A stretch of 64,000 nt of DNA from Gorsachius magnificus (lineage: Eukaryota; Chordata; Aves; Pelecaniformes; Ardeidae): positions 37,480,885 to 37,544,884 of the forward strand of contig CM067109.1 of assembly GCA_034008185.1 (NCBI GenBank), given 5' to 3'. Below, piece after piece: positions 25,770 to 39,072 of the stretch. The position numbers and the translations under genes were made by a program. The first letter of the stretch is position 1. Each line of letters begins with the position of its first letter. Below the pieces are notes generated by a model. It saw nothing but the letters and a program-made list of their open reading frames with translations, made no database searches and was not told the DNA's origin.

Positions 25770-28700
25770 CCTGTCTCTACGGTGATATTTGCCCTGTTTC
25801 AGATATGTTCATTTCATCACATAATCTCTTTGTTTTTGAAGAGCATAGACAATAGAAAATGGTTTTATAGCGGTGGGTTTTTTTAGAAAAGCAATGCTCA
25901 AGATGAAATCTGATCACTAAGCTTACCAACTGACAAATAGTAGAGTTTCAAGAAACTTCTTGACTGTAATACTGTAATTACAGGAGTTGAGAACAATTTC
26001 ATTTTAAAATCATTTAAAATATCTGTTTTGGTTTAGTTTTATAAGAGTGTTTTTCTTTGAATACCACTCCCCTTTTTTAGACAGGAAAAACAGTGTGAAA
26101 TACCAAGTTTCAGTCCAAAGGAATAATTTTAGAACAGACATAAAAACCCGGAAAGAAATAGTTTACAATGGAAATTATGACAGGCCAAGAAGTACATTGA
26201 GTCACAGAAGCAAACACTATAATACCTGGAGTTTCATAAAAATGAATGATAGGGTCAGAACTGAACTGAAGGTAACTAGCTGGTGCCTATAATCATCACG
26301 AGACAGCAATAATACCTGCCTCACAGCTGCTGATAAAGCTTCCTCTGAAGTTATTAAACCCTGTGAGTGCACGGGAAGTTCTGCTGAATATGGACTGCAG
26401 GCCTTGACCCTTGGTGTGTCACACAGGAGGAGACACCCCTTGCCTCAGATCATCTAGTCTCGGGCAGCAGAATTCCATGTATCTGCACAAGCCTCTCAGT
26501 CAAAAACAACTGCCTGGTTTGCCTGGCGCAGCATCTTTCAGTCTGCTTAGGAACCTGTTGATAGAGGTATTCACAACTTAATTTGGACCTCTTTTTTTTC
26601 TGGTACCCTGAAACCCCTACGTCCTTTACACCAAATACATGCCAGGATAATTGGCATTATTATAAACAAACACCCCAAATAAATTCTTACAAATTATAGA
26701 AAATATTAAATGTTCATCTTAAAAAACTATGCAGGAAACACCAACACGGTTTGTGAATATTTAATTTCCATCTTTATAATCATCCATATCATCAAGCTCT
26801 ATAAAATTCCCAGAACAGAAATTTCATCCTAAAAGCCTAATATGTTTGCAATTAGTGAGATATAAATTAAGAACTTCTCTGTAAAGTCATTATTATGATT
26901 CATTCTTTTAATCAGCTGGTGTAAATTGTGTTCAGAACCTTTGAATTTTTTGTAATGGAAAATTGAGAAAGACATTTATTATCTCCATTTCTATCCTTCA
27001 GTTTCAAAGTGTGATTTTGAGTTACAGACCTCTATGTAATGCAGTGCAGCAGATTTCAATGTCTTCAAATACATTAATTCAGAACATGGACCAGAGATTT
27101 TCCATGTACAAATTTAGCACCATAATGCTTCTCCCTAAGCTGGAAAAGATTTGAATGTAAAAATGTTACATTTCTGCAGGCAATGCAAAGTTCTTAGTAA
27201 TGAACGTATGCAAGGTCATTCAGCTGAGCTTTGTGTTCCCTAAGCTCTTCAAGTTTTAGGATGAACCTCCTTTAAATTTCATCACAAGGAAGACTGAGTT
27301 TATAATCAATGGCAAATTCACCATTGCTAACCAAATATTATCTTAAAGATCTATTCTAGAACGAGCATGCTTAAATACATCTAGCAAATCTAACGCAAAT
27401 TACAATGAATACCCAAAAAGATAGCAAGGCATAGACATTTGCAAATTGTTGTATAATTTTAGTATGTTTGCATTTTAATTAGGATTCAGTGCCAATAGAA
27501 AGCGTAGGTCCTTACAACAAAACTACTGCAATACCTCAGAGTCTGTTTCCCAGATGTAATCCTGAACCTTGTGTCAGTGATAATGGCTTTCTGAGTGGTA
27601 TCCTGGGACACTCAGGTGTTTCAGAAAGCTGAGCCAAAACCTTCCATGCAAAAAAGTGATTTGAAAGCAAATACTAAGCACTATGAGGAATACCAAGACA
27701 CTCTACCTCCCTCTGAAGACTGTCTTTACCTAGGACTTTAGGCAGACATAACTTTTTTCAGACCACTGTATAAGAGTCACAGTACGCTTTTATAAAGGCA
27801 GCAGGAGGAGGCAGTGCCAGGCCTCTTTATTCAATTATGTTTGATGGTGAGAGATGATTTGTTTTAGCTTTTGTCTTAACTTTCATATTAATTAGGTTAA
27901 TCAGGGCATGAGTCACAACAGCCAAAATTGGAATCAGATCCAGATTTTTAAAGTATTGCACATAGGTCTTCAGATCTGGTCATTATTTTCTGGATGCTGC
28001 AGCAATAATGGCTGGGTAAAATTCAAACCTGCTTTTTCCTCAGTTAAGTTTTGAGGTTCAGGACTGTAGGTATAAATTCTATCAGAACTGTTTCAGTATT
28101 TAGGCTTTTCTCTTCCAAAGTAGCCCATATCCTAGTGTCTGAACCTGTGGGTTTTTTTTGAGCAAAAATTTGAAATTATGCTGGATCTTATTAATTGAGT
28201 TAGTCACAGTCAGCAAGGAAGAACACAGTGCATCCTTTTTACATATATGGTTACTCTGCTGTGTACAGTATGTGTAGAGTGAAAACAATTGTCAACACGC
28301 CAAACTCCTCTTAGCATGACATGTTCTTCATCTCACATCTCACATGAATCTCAAATTTGTTTTCAGACTTCAGCCTGTGAAATTTTCATTCACTCCCATG
28401 CAATTTATATGTAAAGGTCCGTCTACATGGTAGGTGATTTTCTTGTGTTAACTAATTTGTTTCACCCATAAAACATGAGCTATACTTTAAAGTCCAGCCA
28501 AGTGCTGTCACTGCTGAAAAGCAGAAGAGAAATCTCCATGACAATTACAATCCATCAGCTTTCCCAAGAACTTTAAATAGTTCTGACAAGTTTTTTGAAG
28601 TTTATGTAGAGCACATATATAGTTTATATACTGGCATACAAGTTAAATTACCTTTTTTGTATTGTGTTCATAGAAATGAATGGCAAAGTACAGAATATAT

Positions 28701-31700
28701 TATGCCTTCACCATGTCCTTCAGAAAATTAAAGTGGGCAGCAAGGTTGATTTTACTTGGTCACTGTCAGAGAACTTTATTGTCATTTAATAGAAATGGTC
28801 TCATGATGTCACTAAGAAAATACTTTAGAGAGGGTTTTTTTTTTATTTTCAATTTCTGAATAAGCAGATAAGAACAAAATATTTGCCAGTGGATGTGAAG
28901 ATAGAGTTAACTAGAATAAAATAAACACAGCTCTGGAAGACGTCCAGGGTCAAAGCTGGCAACCTGGCTCATGAGACTTGCTCAGTTAGGAAAGAGAAGA
29001 ATTTGCTTAAATACTTTATTTAATTTTTTTTGGCTTTTGTGAATTACTGAGTTATTTCAGGACTAAAAGATACTCCCTCTCAAGAATTCATCCTTTTCAC
29101 CTGTCTATTCCCATGACATAATAAGGAATGGCAAGACACTCATCTTGAGTCCTGAATAGGTGAGAGCTCAAACTCCATAACTGAAGTTTTAACCTGCTTA
29201 AAGCATTAATAAGATAAACAACAGCACTTTCTGGAGCTCAGGAATGAATTAAGCTGTCTATACAAACATAGCACAATTGTTCGATCTAACCTTAATACCA
29301 TTATGTACTTAGTCTAGATGTGTGTAGGCTGGTGATGATTAAATACTCTCCACTGAAGTCAAAGACTGGTGAACCATCAAAAATCTCATCATCAGTCTCT
29401 CACTCACCACTCTTGCACCCCTTCGAGTCTGCTTTGGAAGAAAGCTCACAAACTCCTTGCTGTTTGGCCGGCATTCTGACTTTTCAGGGTGAAACTCTAG
29501 CCTGAAAGCTGGCAATATTTCATTCCTGGGATTTGTTTGTTTCATTTTAGAGTGAAACCTGCCATGGAAAAAGATTGCTGTGTCTGCAGTACAGAAAAAG
29601 TATGATGGGAATGGAGCTTAACTGTTTTAAATGTTTGTGTGTGGTAGGGTGAGAAGGAGTTTGGCAAGAATTTCATTAAGCTCTCTTTAGACTTGAAAGC
29701 TCACCAGGTTTAAACATTCTCTCTTTAGCTGAGGCTTTCAAGGTTTTCAAAGCTTCATTAATTTTAATCACCCTCTATTGATCTGGTCACACTTGTGGCA
29801 AAATCAAACCTGTTAGTCAAACAGAAGTAAATTTTAGCCCTGGTTATGGTCCATTCAAATGTTAAATGGCACCATTAAATATCACAGATACGGTTTTTAA
29901 GCATGCAGTATTGTGTTCATGATGCTTAAAGACTTAAAAAGCAATCCTTCCTCACCAAGTGCATATCAACAGATAAATACTCAGCAAAGCTAATAGATTT
30001 AAATTTTCTTACAATGGTGAATGAAAAAAATAATATAAGACAAACACTGACAGTAAGTAAACACCCTGAGATCTCCTTTTGGTGGTGTATATACACCCAT
30101 TACCGAAAAGGAAAAGAAGAATTTTATCCTGGTTTTGTGTTGTGAAAGGACTCACAAAAATCAGAGAGCAGGAAGACTCTGAGAAGACATATTGCTTCTT
30201 GGCTGTGAGAGAGGTGGATGCTGGCCAGGTTACCCTGTGAAGGAACAAGGGCTGTTGGTGTTAAGAGTTACACTTCTTGGCTATCTCTATCTGTAGATGG
30301 CACAATTTGATCCTGTCACAGAAGAAAAACTAGTCCTTGTTTCCTCCTTCTGTAACTGTATGCCATAACCACCTTGGTTTTTTTTTTTCTTTTAAACACC
30401 TAGCCTTTGTTCAGTATGGATTCAAATTATTTTCAGCAAAACCATGTGAACATTAAACATATATATGTATATATATTTAAATGAAATGTGGTTTTGAATG
30501 ATTCAGTAATGAAAAAGTAGGTGAAAGTGCTAAAAAATAGCATCCAATCAGCTCTTGTTACAAGGTAGAAATGTTGGATAATAATTAAAACCATTGTGTA
30601 CAACAAAATTTTAAAAATTTTTCAAGTGTTTGCCAATGTATTTTAATACAAATTTATGTATATGCTTCTAAGTCTTCACCATGCTCATGGTAAGTGAATA
30701 TTGACTCCTTCAGAGAAAGACATTAAGATTTATTGACCTCAAAGGTAAATATTAGCTGAGGTGAAGCTAAGGTCAAGATTTCTCTTAGGAGACTATTAAT
30801 CTTGATATTCAGTGAGACAAGAAATTATCATCTGTATTAATATATATGTTCCAACAACTTGGTTCATTACACACATTGAAAATCAATTATGAACTTCATC
30901 TCTTAATCAGTTACAACTGGAAACTTTTCTTATGCAACATATCTTCTTTTAACAATGTAATTACAAAAACGAGACACACACTAGGAAGAGACCTGCTTAC
31001 TGAGGGGTGAACAGTAGTCAGCCAAAATAGACTGTATGTCAACAGGTTTTAGATTGGGATGTATTTCAGTAATGCAACTGAGGACATATAAATCAGCTTG
31101 GAAAGAAATTAATATGAAAAAGCTCAATACTTTTCTACAACAGTGTATTTCAGTCATCCCCGAGTTAGGAATTTTCTTCCCTCCTCTATCTTTTAACACA
31201 CCATACTTCATTTTACCATTAACTTTCTGGAAACTTTAATTCCATTGTTTAATAAAAAAAATTATCAAATGGATTTAGAGATTAAAACTAGAACAAATGT
31301 TTCTAGGAGTATCAACATGAACCGAATGATAAAACTTAATAATTTTGCAACAGGTATCCAACATTAACTTTAGATGAAGAATCTAACTGCTTTCATTAAA
31401 AGTCAAGGAAGTATTGAGCTCGTGTAGTTAGTGGCTAATGACTGAATCCTGCAACATTTTGATTTCTCAGACTTTTTTGGATCATATGATCAAATATTTC
31501 CCAAATATTCCTGGACTTAATATTTGACTGAAAATGTATGAATTCAATTTTTATGTTATATTGATAAACTCTATAAAGTATGGTGTAGTGTTGTTGGTAT
31601 CTCAGTAGGTGATTTACATAAACAGCATGTTATAAATAATGTATATTATAATGTATTGCATATAACATTTGAAATTCACAGTTGCTGGGATGTTAATCAT

Positions 31701-33433
31701 GTTACAGTTGTCTGGGTTGTGTACAAATGCTATTTACAATTTTACATTCCTATAATATTTGCAATTTCATTGATCTACAGACCATAGCTACTTCACTGAG
31801 GAAATGAATGAATAATTCGGAATATTTAATATATTAGAAAATTTTGTGATCTGTTTCTAAACAATGAAGAATAACACAGAAGGCTGTATTCTTTGAAAGA
31901 AGCTGAGCAAGCAAAAAAGAAACATAATCTGTTCTTCAAGTTAGGAAAGCCTCTGCGATGAGTTAGAATTTTAAGGATGAAGGATGTAACTTGGATTTTA
32001 TATTATCATAATCTGAAATCATGTAAAAATAACGGTGGGATATTTAAAGTGTAAATACATGATAAAAATTAACAGGGGCTTGAGGAAGATGGAGTAAGTT
32101 TGACTCTAAAGTCATAGTTAACTTTCATAATGAGAAAGTTCGGGCCTATACAGACAAAATGATGTAGGTTCATTGTCTCTTCATCATAAATGCTTGCATG
32201 ATTTCCCAAGAGGTTTTGTTGCGCCATGTTCCCTCTCCTCCCCCTTTTTTTGAAAGTATAAATAACAGCTTGTGATCATCAGAAGCAAGTGACATCTCTG
32301 TTCAAAGATCTTGTGACAGGAATAAAATCACCATTCCAGATCTGAATGGAGCTGTGTATAATTTGTCCAGTGATCAAAACCCAGACACTACTTTTGTTAG
32401 TTTTATTAAAAATGCTACATTAAAATTGCCAAATTATACTCCATTTTGAGGAGAAAAATAGTTCTAAATGCAATCTTTAGCTCATAAGAAAATAACTTAA
32501 AGTATGACTATCTAATCTATTTTTCTAGATAATCAGAAACCTTGTTTGCAGTAAGTGGATAATTTTTTTGTTCACAGATAATTCACCAGAACAGCTATGT
32601 CACCACTTGAAAGTATTAACTGACAAGTTTCCTTTATTACATTACATGCAATATATTCAATTCCATAAATTCATTAAAAGTAGCCTGAAGAACAAAGAAA
32701 GCTTCTGTTAATTTTTTCACAGAGATGGAAAAGAAAAATATACTTGTAAGCTATACCTGTCAGATTATTTAATTATTTTATTAATCACTGGGATACTGAA
32801 ATGAAAACTTTAACTGATACTACATTATACATGCTAAAAAGCTGTACACACACAAAAAATGTTGATCATATTAATTAATCAGAACTAGACACATTTAAAC
32901 TTTTTTTTCACAGACTTGCTTAATCAGAAGTGTTCTAATCATTAGCTGAATAGTTGTCATGAAAATCTTTGAAGATATAAAGTCTACTGGCCAACTGAAT
33001 TTCTTCAGGGACAGAAGTTAGCAGGACTCATTTAAAGTGTGTTCGCAGACTTCTGTCTTTGCTTGAATTCTCCAGAGATCATAAAGTAAAGGAAATCTTC
33101 CCATTCCCCCGATCTTGAAAGTAGAGATTTGTTACATGTATTGTTTAAAGCCTACCTTTGGAGTAGAACTGGGAATCAAAGATTGGGCAGCTCTTCCTAC
33201 AAATCCACAAAAATCACTTATTAGCCAAAATTCATAGCTAACTCACCACATTAAGCCTAATTAATATGAAAGGCATACCAACATTACTCAACATCATCTC
33301 CAAGTCCTCTTATAACCTCTGTTTCTCTATCAACACTGTGCTATAAGGGGAGCATACTATCTAAATTAGAAAATTAAATGAAAAAAATCAAATAACTTAA
33401 TGTAATCTGAGTTTTAAGAATTAGAACATTTGA
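25770..33433. other. AT-rich non-coding stretch
   Basis: No gene or clear transposon recognised. A moderately GC-richer piece lies at about 26310-26560. Around 30457-30478 there is an AT dinucleotide-type tract including the 12-base palindrome ACATATATATGT. Open frames are all below about 82 codons and without motifs. Confidence 0.5.
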
Positions 33434-34138
33434 AATCACAGAATCATTTAGGTTGGAAAAGACCCTTAAGACCATTGAGTCCAAAGGTTAACCTAACATT
33501 GCAAAGTCCACCACTAAACCATGTCCTTAAACGTAATGTCTATCCATCTTTTAAATACCTCCGGGGATGCTGACTGAACCACTTCCCTGGGTAACCTGTT
33601 CCAATGCTTGACAACCCTTTTTGTGAAGAAATTTTCCCTAATATCTAATCTAAACCTCCCCTGGCACAACTTGAGGCATTTTCCTCTCATCCTATCACTT
33701 GTTACTTGGGAGAAAAGACCGACACCTACCTTGCTACAACCTCTTTTCAGGGAGTTGTAGAGAGTAATAAGGTCTCCCCTCACCCTCCCCAGTTCCCTCA
33801 GTCGCTCCTGATAGGACTTGTGTTCTAGACTCGTCACCAGCTTCATTGCTCTTCTTTGGATGCACTCTAACACCTCAATGTCTTTCCTGTAGTGAAGGGC
33901 CCAAAACTGAACACAATATTCAAGGGTGGCCCCACCAGTGCCAAGTACAAAGGGATAATCACTTCCCTGTTTCTGCTGGCTACACTATTTCTGATACAAG
34001 CCAGGATGCTGTTGGCCTTCTTGGCCACCTGTGCACACTTCTGGCTCATATTCAGTCAGCTGTTGACCAACACCCCCAGGTCTTTTTCCACTAGGCAGCT
34101 TTCCAGCTGCTCTTCCCCAGTCTTACAGTGTTTTGTGC
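33434..34138 (-). mobile_element. 5'-truncated CR1 LINE, copy 1
   Basis: Read on the minus strand, the element ends at 33434 with the CR1-type tail (ATTCTGTG within AATGATTCTGTGATT), preceded by the typical TTGGACTCAATGGTCTTAAGGGTCTTTTCCAACC-like 3' region. Upstream it carries the C-terminal part of ORF2, the reverse-transcriptase protein used for target-primed retrotransposition. It stops near 34138, where similarity to CR1 ends abruptly; about 0.7 kb remains of an element of several kb. This 5' truncation is the normal outcome of CR1 insertion. The copy is dead: the ORF has a frameshift and a stop. Confidence 0.93.
33514..34138 (-). pseudogene. CR1 ORF2 (reverse transcriptase) C-terminal remnant, copy 1
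   Basis: The last 119 codons (33514-33873) are open and contain CR1 ORF2 C-terminal landmarks such as [42 protein letters not shown] and a terminal FKDMV before the stop. The upstream part (to 34138) continues in another frame with [20 protein letters not shown] and EEQLESCLVEKDLGVLV. The two parts are out of register because of what looks like a one-base loss near 33923-33928. A TGA stop sits at 34056-34058, where an Arg codon is expected from related copies. The catalytic palm (with the FADD box) lies further upstream and is absent here. The 3' untranslated region is only about 80 bp, which is normal for CR1. Confidence 0.92.
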
Positions 34139-34914
34139 TACTACATTACTACATTTCTCTTTAATCTTCAATGTTCTGACATCAAATTCAGTTTGAGTGA
34201 GCTTTTACCTTCAACCTTGTTCTGTTTTCTGCTCCTCCCCTCACAGATTCAAGTTTCCTCTTTTCCAGAACCAAACTGAGACTTTCAGCTCTCACCATTT
34301 CTGTAACTGTCAATTCATATTCTTTTCTGTTTCAACTTTAATTTAAAACTCTGTTCAGGCATTTTGTCTTTCCTTGGCTCAAAGCAACCTTAAAACCAGT
34401 CAAGACTACCTCCAGCATTTTTGTTCCTCTAATGACCATTTACTGACCAACCTTCATTTTCTCTTCCTATGAATTTTAGTGCGGTCCTGACTCACCTGCA
34501 CCTACTTTGTAATTCTTCCATTAACCTTCCCGTGTGACATTTCCTCTCATCACATATACCCACTTTCTATGGTGATTCTGTAGGTATCTGCACTCTCATC
34601 TCTCCTGTTCAGCCCTTATCTGTAGATAATATCATCTGCAAGAACAGATTAAGTACTGACTTTTTTTACCACTGAAAACTCATAGATCTTCCATTTCAGG
34701 TCCTTTGTCTAGTCGTATTAAAATAATGACAGATCTTCCTAACATCTTTGTGAACATGTAGCAGTCAACTCAAATACATCTCCCCTTTCTCTTTACACCC
34801 CACAGGTTTGGTAGTCACTTTCCCAGAATTTGAGTAGCAGCCTCCTTTTTCTTCAAACCCTCTTCAAACTTTTTGCTGTGATAGAAGCAAAAGTTTGCTG
34901 GGAGTTGATAGGCT
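34139..34914. other. Pyrimidine-rich spacer between two CR1 copies
   Basis: About 0.8 kb whose plus strand is visibly rich in C and T, with no gene recognised. I could not relate it to any transposon. It separates two minus-strand CR1 copies of apparently different age. Confidence 0.5.
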
Positions 34915-35225
34915 TACTGAATTATAGCATAAATTTGAGGTCATCTAGTCCAGCCTCATGCTCAAAACCAGCCTTGAAGTTAGACTAGGCTGCTCAGTGT
35001 TTCACTACTTAGATGGGGAAGTCTTCCCCTCATGGCCAGTCAACCCTGTCCTTATCTCACCTTAGGACTGTTGGCCCTTGTTCTGCCACACATCTCTCAG
35101 AAAAACAGCAAAGAAACTGAATGAAGAATATTGGCCCATTTCTCTAAGCCTGTTGAGGTTGCTCTGAATGATATTTGTGTGCCAAGACTGTCTACGTGTA
35201 ACTCCACATTTTCTTATTCTTTACA
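34915..35225 (-). mobile_element. Ancient eroded CR1-like LINE remnant
   Basis: On the plus strand, GAGGTCATCTAGTCCAGCCT at about 34939 is the reverse complement of the conserved CR1 3' region, followed by words matching the CR1 pattern (GGCTGCTCAG, and later a CCTTGTTCTGCCAC segment). Further on, CTAAGCCTGTTGAGGTTGCTCTGAATG near 35138 resembles an internal ORF2 part of CR1, so an internal segment seems to have been lost. The ATTCTRTG tail is no longer clear and no open frame survives. It is much more diverged than the copies at 33.4 and 39.1 kb. Boundaries are approximate, and the part after about 35110 is the less certain half. Confidence 0.6.
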
Positions 35226-37849
35226 TTGTTTTGCTTATAACCTTTGATCTAATGACCTGATGTCATTAACTCCTTTTTTTTCACTTGTTCTCTGCTTGCA
35301 TTTTACTGTGACAATCTATTCCTTGTATAAGACTTCTAGTTACTATGACACTTAAGTAGTTAAAGTATAATGACATACTATATAGTAACTATGATGTTAT
35401 AAGTAGTACTAAGAGCAAACTATTTGAGCATGTGAAAAATAGTCCTAAAAGTCTGTCAGAAATTGCCAGTTGCTACCAAAGAGGGTGCAGGCGTGTTATG
35501 CCTATAATGATTCAGTGTACCTATTAATTTTCCATGCATTAAACTGAGATAAATCAGATTTAGGTGAAATTCCCAGAGAAAAGTTGCTCATTCAGTGACA
35601 CTAAAATGCTTTAAGAATATATGTTGCTTTTATTAAATTTCTCTGTTAGAAAAACCCAAAGAATTAATGGAAAATTCAAAACTGTTTTATTGCTCAAATG
35701 ACATTATTTTTTATTTTTTAATTTGCTTCAAATCACTTTTTTATTGGAAATGTAAACTGTCTTAATGAATTGTATACATTGAGTCAGAAAAAGTTCCATT
35801 TAGTTTTAAAATGTTTTCACTGATTCAGTTTCCTTAACAAAAAGAAAAATCCCTTCCACCCCTAATTCTTTTCCTGCACCACTGACTTAACACAGCTATC
35901 TTGATGCAGTATCATTCCTGTCTTCTCTCCTTTGCCTTCCCTATTCACGGTTATTTCAAATCCACAAAGCTCTCTAGTAAAACGAACTGAGGGGGTAATG
36001 AGTTTGTAATAACAGTCTGTGTTACCAAATTGCAGATATTTTCAGCAAACTCTTAAATCAGTCAGTACTATTAGAACAAGGAGGGCCTGTGGTACAGATT
36101 TTTTTAAAACTCTCCTTTGAAATTATCATTTTTGCTAGCATAGCAAGTACTGAAGTATTTATGGAAACAGCTGTGAGACACTGGTTTGCTGAACCATGAA
36201 GGACAGATTCTGTCTTCAAGGGTTCAAGAAGAAGGAAAATATAATATGAATTTATGCATAGATTCTATGGGTGACAGAAATCAAAGCAAATGTTTCGTTG
36301 TACAGTGACAATTTACTGTGAGAAATAAGCATGAACAGAAAGCTGAGGGTAGACGCTGGCACAACTAGAATGAAAAACATGACTCTCACCTGAATTTATT
36401 TCCTTAAAAGTTTCTAAGTAGACAATATCTTTTCTATTTTTGTTTTATCAGTGGAAAGCAGTGGAAAGAAATAGCCATTCTCTTTTCTATATATTTTTGG
36501 TTTTGAATACTACTGTGTGGATACAAATACAAATACAAATACCCAAATTTAATCAGTGATTTTAGAAGCAAAAGAAATAATAAGAATAAAAAAATAAACA
36601 GCATTCCTGTGCCTCTACTAGCCAATTGCCAACAGTTCACAGAATTTAAAAAGAATTATATTCCCACTGTCATTAAAACACCAAGTCTGTTTAGTCATCC
36701 TATGTGATTTATCTCCTCCTATAGTGAAAAAACATTAGCTTTGCAACTGCCTAATACACAAAGCACATAAATCAACTACAAACCAGTGCCAAAAGCAGTA
36801 AGAAAAGAATAAAGCTAGCACTTAGGCAGAAGTTGCACACAAGCTAGGTGTTTGTACTCCTATGATGCTGTGCTTCATTCTCATGCTAACAGAGCAAATC
36901 TGGGAAGAAACATGCTTGCCATAGGAAGTAACATATGCAGTTTCAGTTTTTTGCGTGGAAAGGCTCAGAACTGAGGATAAACTTGAGGTGAGTACATAAG
37001 GCTAGCAATATTGCAGAAAAGATCTTAGAAGAACAAAGGGCTGCAGTATACTAAATGAAGTTTTCTAATTATGATCTCTCATTTTTTTTCTCCCAAAATA
37101 AATTATTTGGTTTAATCCTAGTGTAAGGTGGGCATTTTAAATCCTAATACTTTGGGTTTGTACCCTACGGGGTTTAACTCCCTTCAACCTGATGACTTCT
37201 TGCTATTTCCTTCCAGTTTTTGCTGTTGTGCCTATCACTTCCTCCATTTACCTGTGCTGACTATTCTCGTAAGTGCTGCTCCTGAGCAAACTTAAACATT
37301 ACTGCACAGTGAATGGTAGAATTGTTACCAAGGCATAATTAATCCCTGTTCACCATGGTGAGACAAAATATGCATAAGATGAGACTTGTAAATGGAAAAG
37401 GATTAGTAGTATAATTCCTCCAGGATCATAAAAAACTCATATATAAACAAGTGCATGATATATGGAGGAACTAAAAAAATTCAGCTGTAGAAGTAGTTGC
37501 TTCTTGTGAGACCTTATGCATTTTTCCAGCATGTACTGAACTGCATCAGGGAACAGCTGCCTAAAAGCATTAAGGATGTAAAGGTTAAGAAGTTTCTGTG
37601 TCATGCCAATTTCCAAACGTTATTAACATGATATGGTTTTCAATGGAGTGTCTTCTATCAGAAAAGGCAAAACTAATAAATTTAAAAATCTGTTACATAA
37701 ATATAACATTTAATTTGCTAGCATTTAATTTGCGAAACTATTGATTAGACATTCTAATGTTGGCAGTTGCACCTCATATTATATTTGAGAAGATATGGCT
37801 GAAATCAAATGTATTTTCCATATGCTCATGAACATTGAGGCAGGGCCAA
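35226..37849. other. AT-rich non-coding stretch
   Basis: No gene recognised. It includes a short (ATACAA)n microsatellite near 36.5 kb. Open frames are short and motif-free. Confidence 0.55.
36521..36542. repeat. (ATACAA)n microsatellite
   Basis: About 3.7 copies of a six-base unit ATACAA in perfect tandem. On the minus strand it yields a short run of alternating Leu and Tyr codons inside a spurious open frame. Confidence 0.85.
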
Positions 37850-38510
37850 GGCTGGGAACAGGGCTGGAAAAAAACATCTTATTGCACTGAGAGAGGAAGC
37901 AGGCAGTTCATCTGGTGGCAGTCTGCAGCTGCTACCTTAAACCCATCCTGAATCCTATTATTGTACGGTTCAAGACTGCTAAATGAAAGCTGCTTCTGTT
38001 CATCCTTGCAGCTATTGAAGACTGGAGGCATCCCACCCCAGCTCATGGGTCTCATGTTCTTCCTCTGGTGTTGATTTTCACTTCCATTCTTCATTGTTTT
38101 CCAGGGTCTGGCTTTTTTCATGATGCTAAAGCATCTACTTCTTGATTCAGTGCTCTGCAGGGTGGAAGCATCCAGCCCAGGTGCAGTGTTGTACACCCTC
38201 CTCCCCTATGTTCCTGACAGGAAGGGTGTAGGAGGCTGCTCCTGGTTCCTTCACACCTCCCCATCACTTCACAAAGGCACAGGTAGTGATGAGCCCGTGG
38301 CCCAGCCCCATACACCCTGGCTCTGAGCAGTTAATCCTGGCACTGCACCAGGACTACGAGGTGCAATATGGAGCAGGTTGCAGCGAGGGTCCTGCTCCCA
38401 TCCAGGCAGGACAGACCCCAGATATGCAGTTTGGAGCAATAGCTGTAGAGCACACAGCACGTAATATAGAGTGTGCATTTTTGGCTGTAACAGACATCTT
38501 TTTTAAGCTC
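37850..38510. other. GC-richer unassigned patch
   Basis: About 660 bp distinctly richer in G and C than the flanks, starting with AGGCAGGGCCAAGGCTGGG near 37840. Several overlapping frames of 60-105 codons occur on both strands (for example 37879-38196 minus), which is what stop-poor GC-richer DNA produces. None shows a recognisable domain. The patch could be an unrecognised old repeat, a non-coding exon or a retrocopy. I saw no LTR ends, no CR1 tail and no terminal poly-A. Confidence 0.35.
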
Positions 38511-39072
38511 CTTGCCATTGCTCACCCCTGAATAGAATCATTATGGGCCTAGCATGCCTGCAATTGATAATGTCCTTCATTCCCAGCGGTTACAGAAACT
38601 TACCAACTCTCAGTATATATTAGAGAGTGTATGCACTTTAGAAAAACTTTCTAGCTTTAAATTGCTTCTTTTGATCATGGATGCTGTTTTTTCTGTTATG
38701 ATGAAAAAAACCCCCAGCCTGAAAAGAAGATGTGCTATAGAAATGCTATCCCTAAGAAATCCTAAACAATCTGCTAGAGGAAATAACTCATCCTAGTAGC
38801 AGGACACATAATAAACAGGCTCCATTATCTGGTAATGACCTTCCTTCTCCAGCTATATTAGTCATCATCAGCCTGGTAGAATTGAGTGAGTCCCCAAAGA
38901 AAGAAATAAAATTTTTATATCATTCAAGCATCCTTTTTATTTTACTTGTTTCATGTGAGTTTTACTATCTTAACTTTTTTCTTTAAGACAAATAAGTAAT
39001 AATGATAACAAATCAGATTGTTCTGTGAAGAAGAATACCTCAGGAAGCTCAACTGCAATTATCAACTGGGAA

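Noticed and set aside
33846..34164. Plus frames of 82 and 90 codons
   Set aside because: Antisense of the CR1 copy 1 ORF2 remnant.
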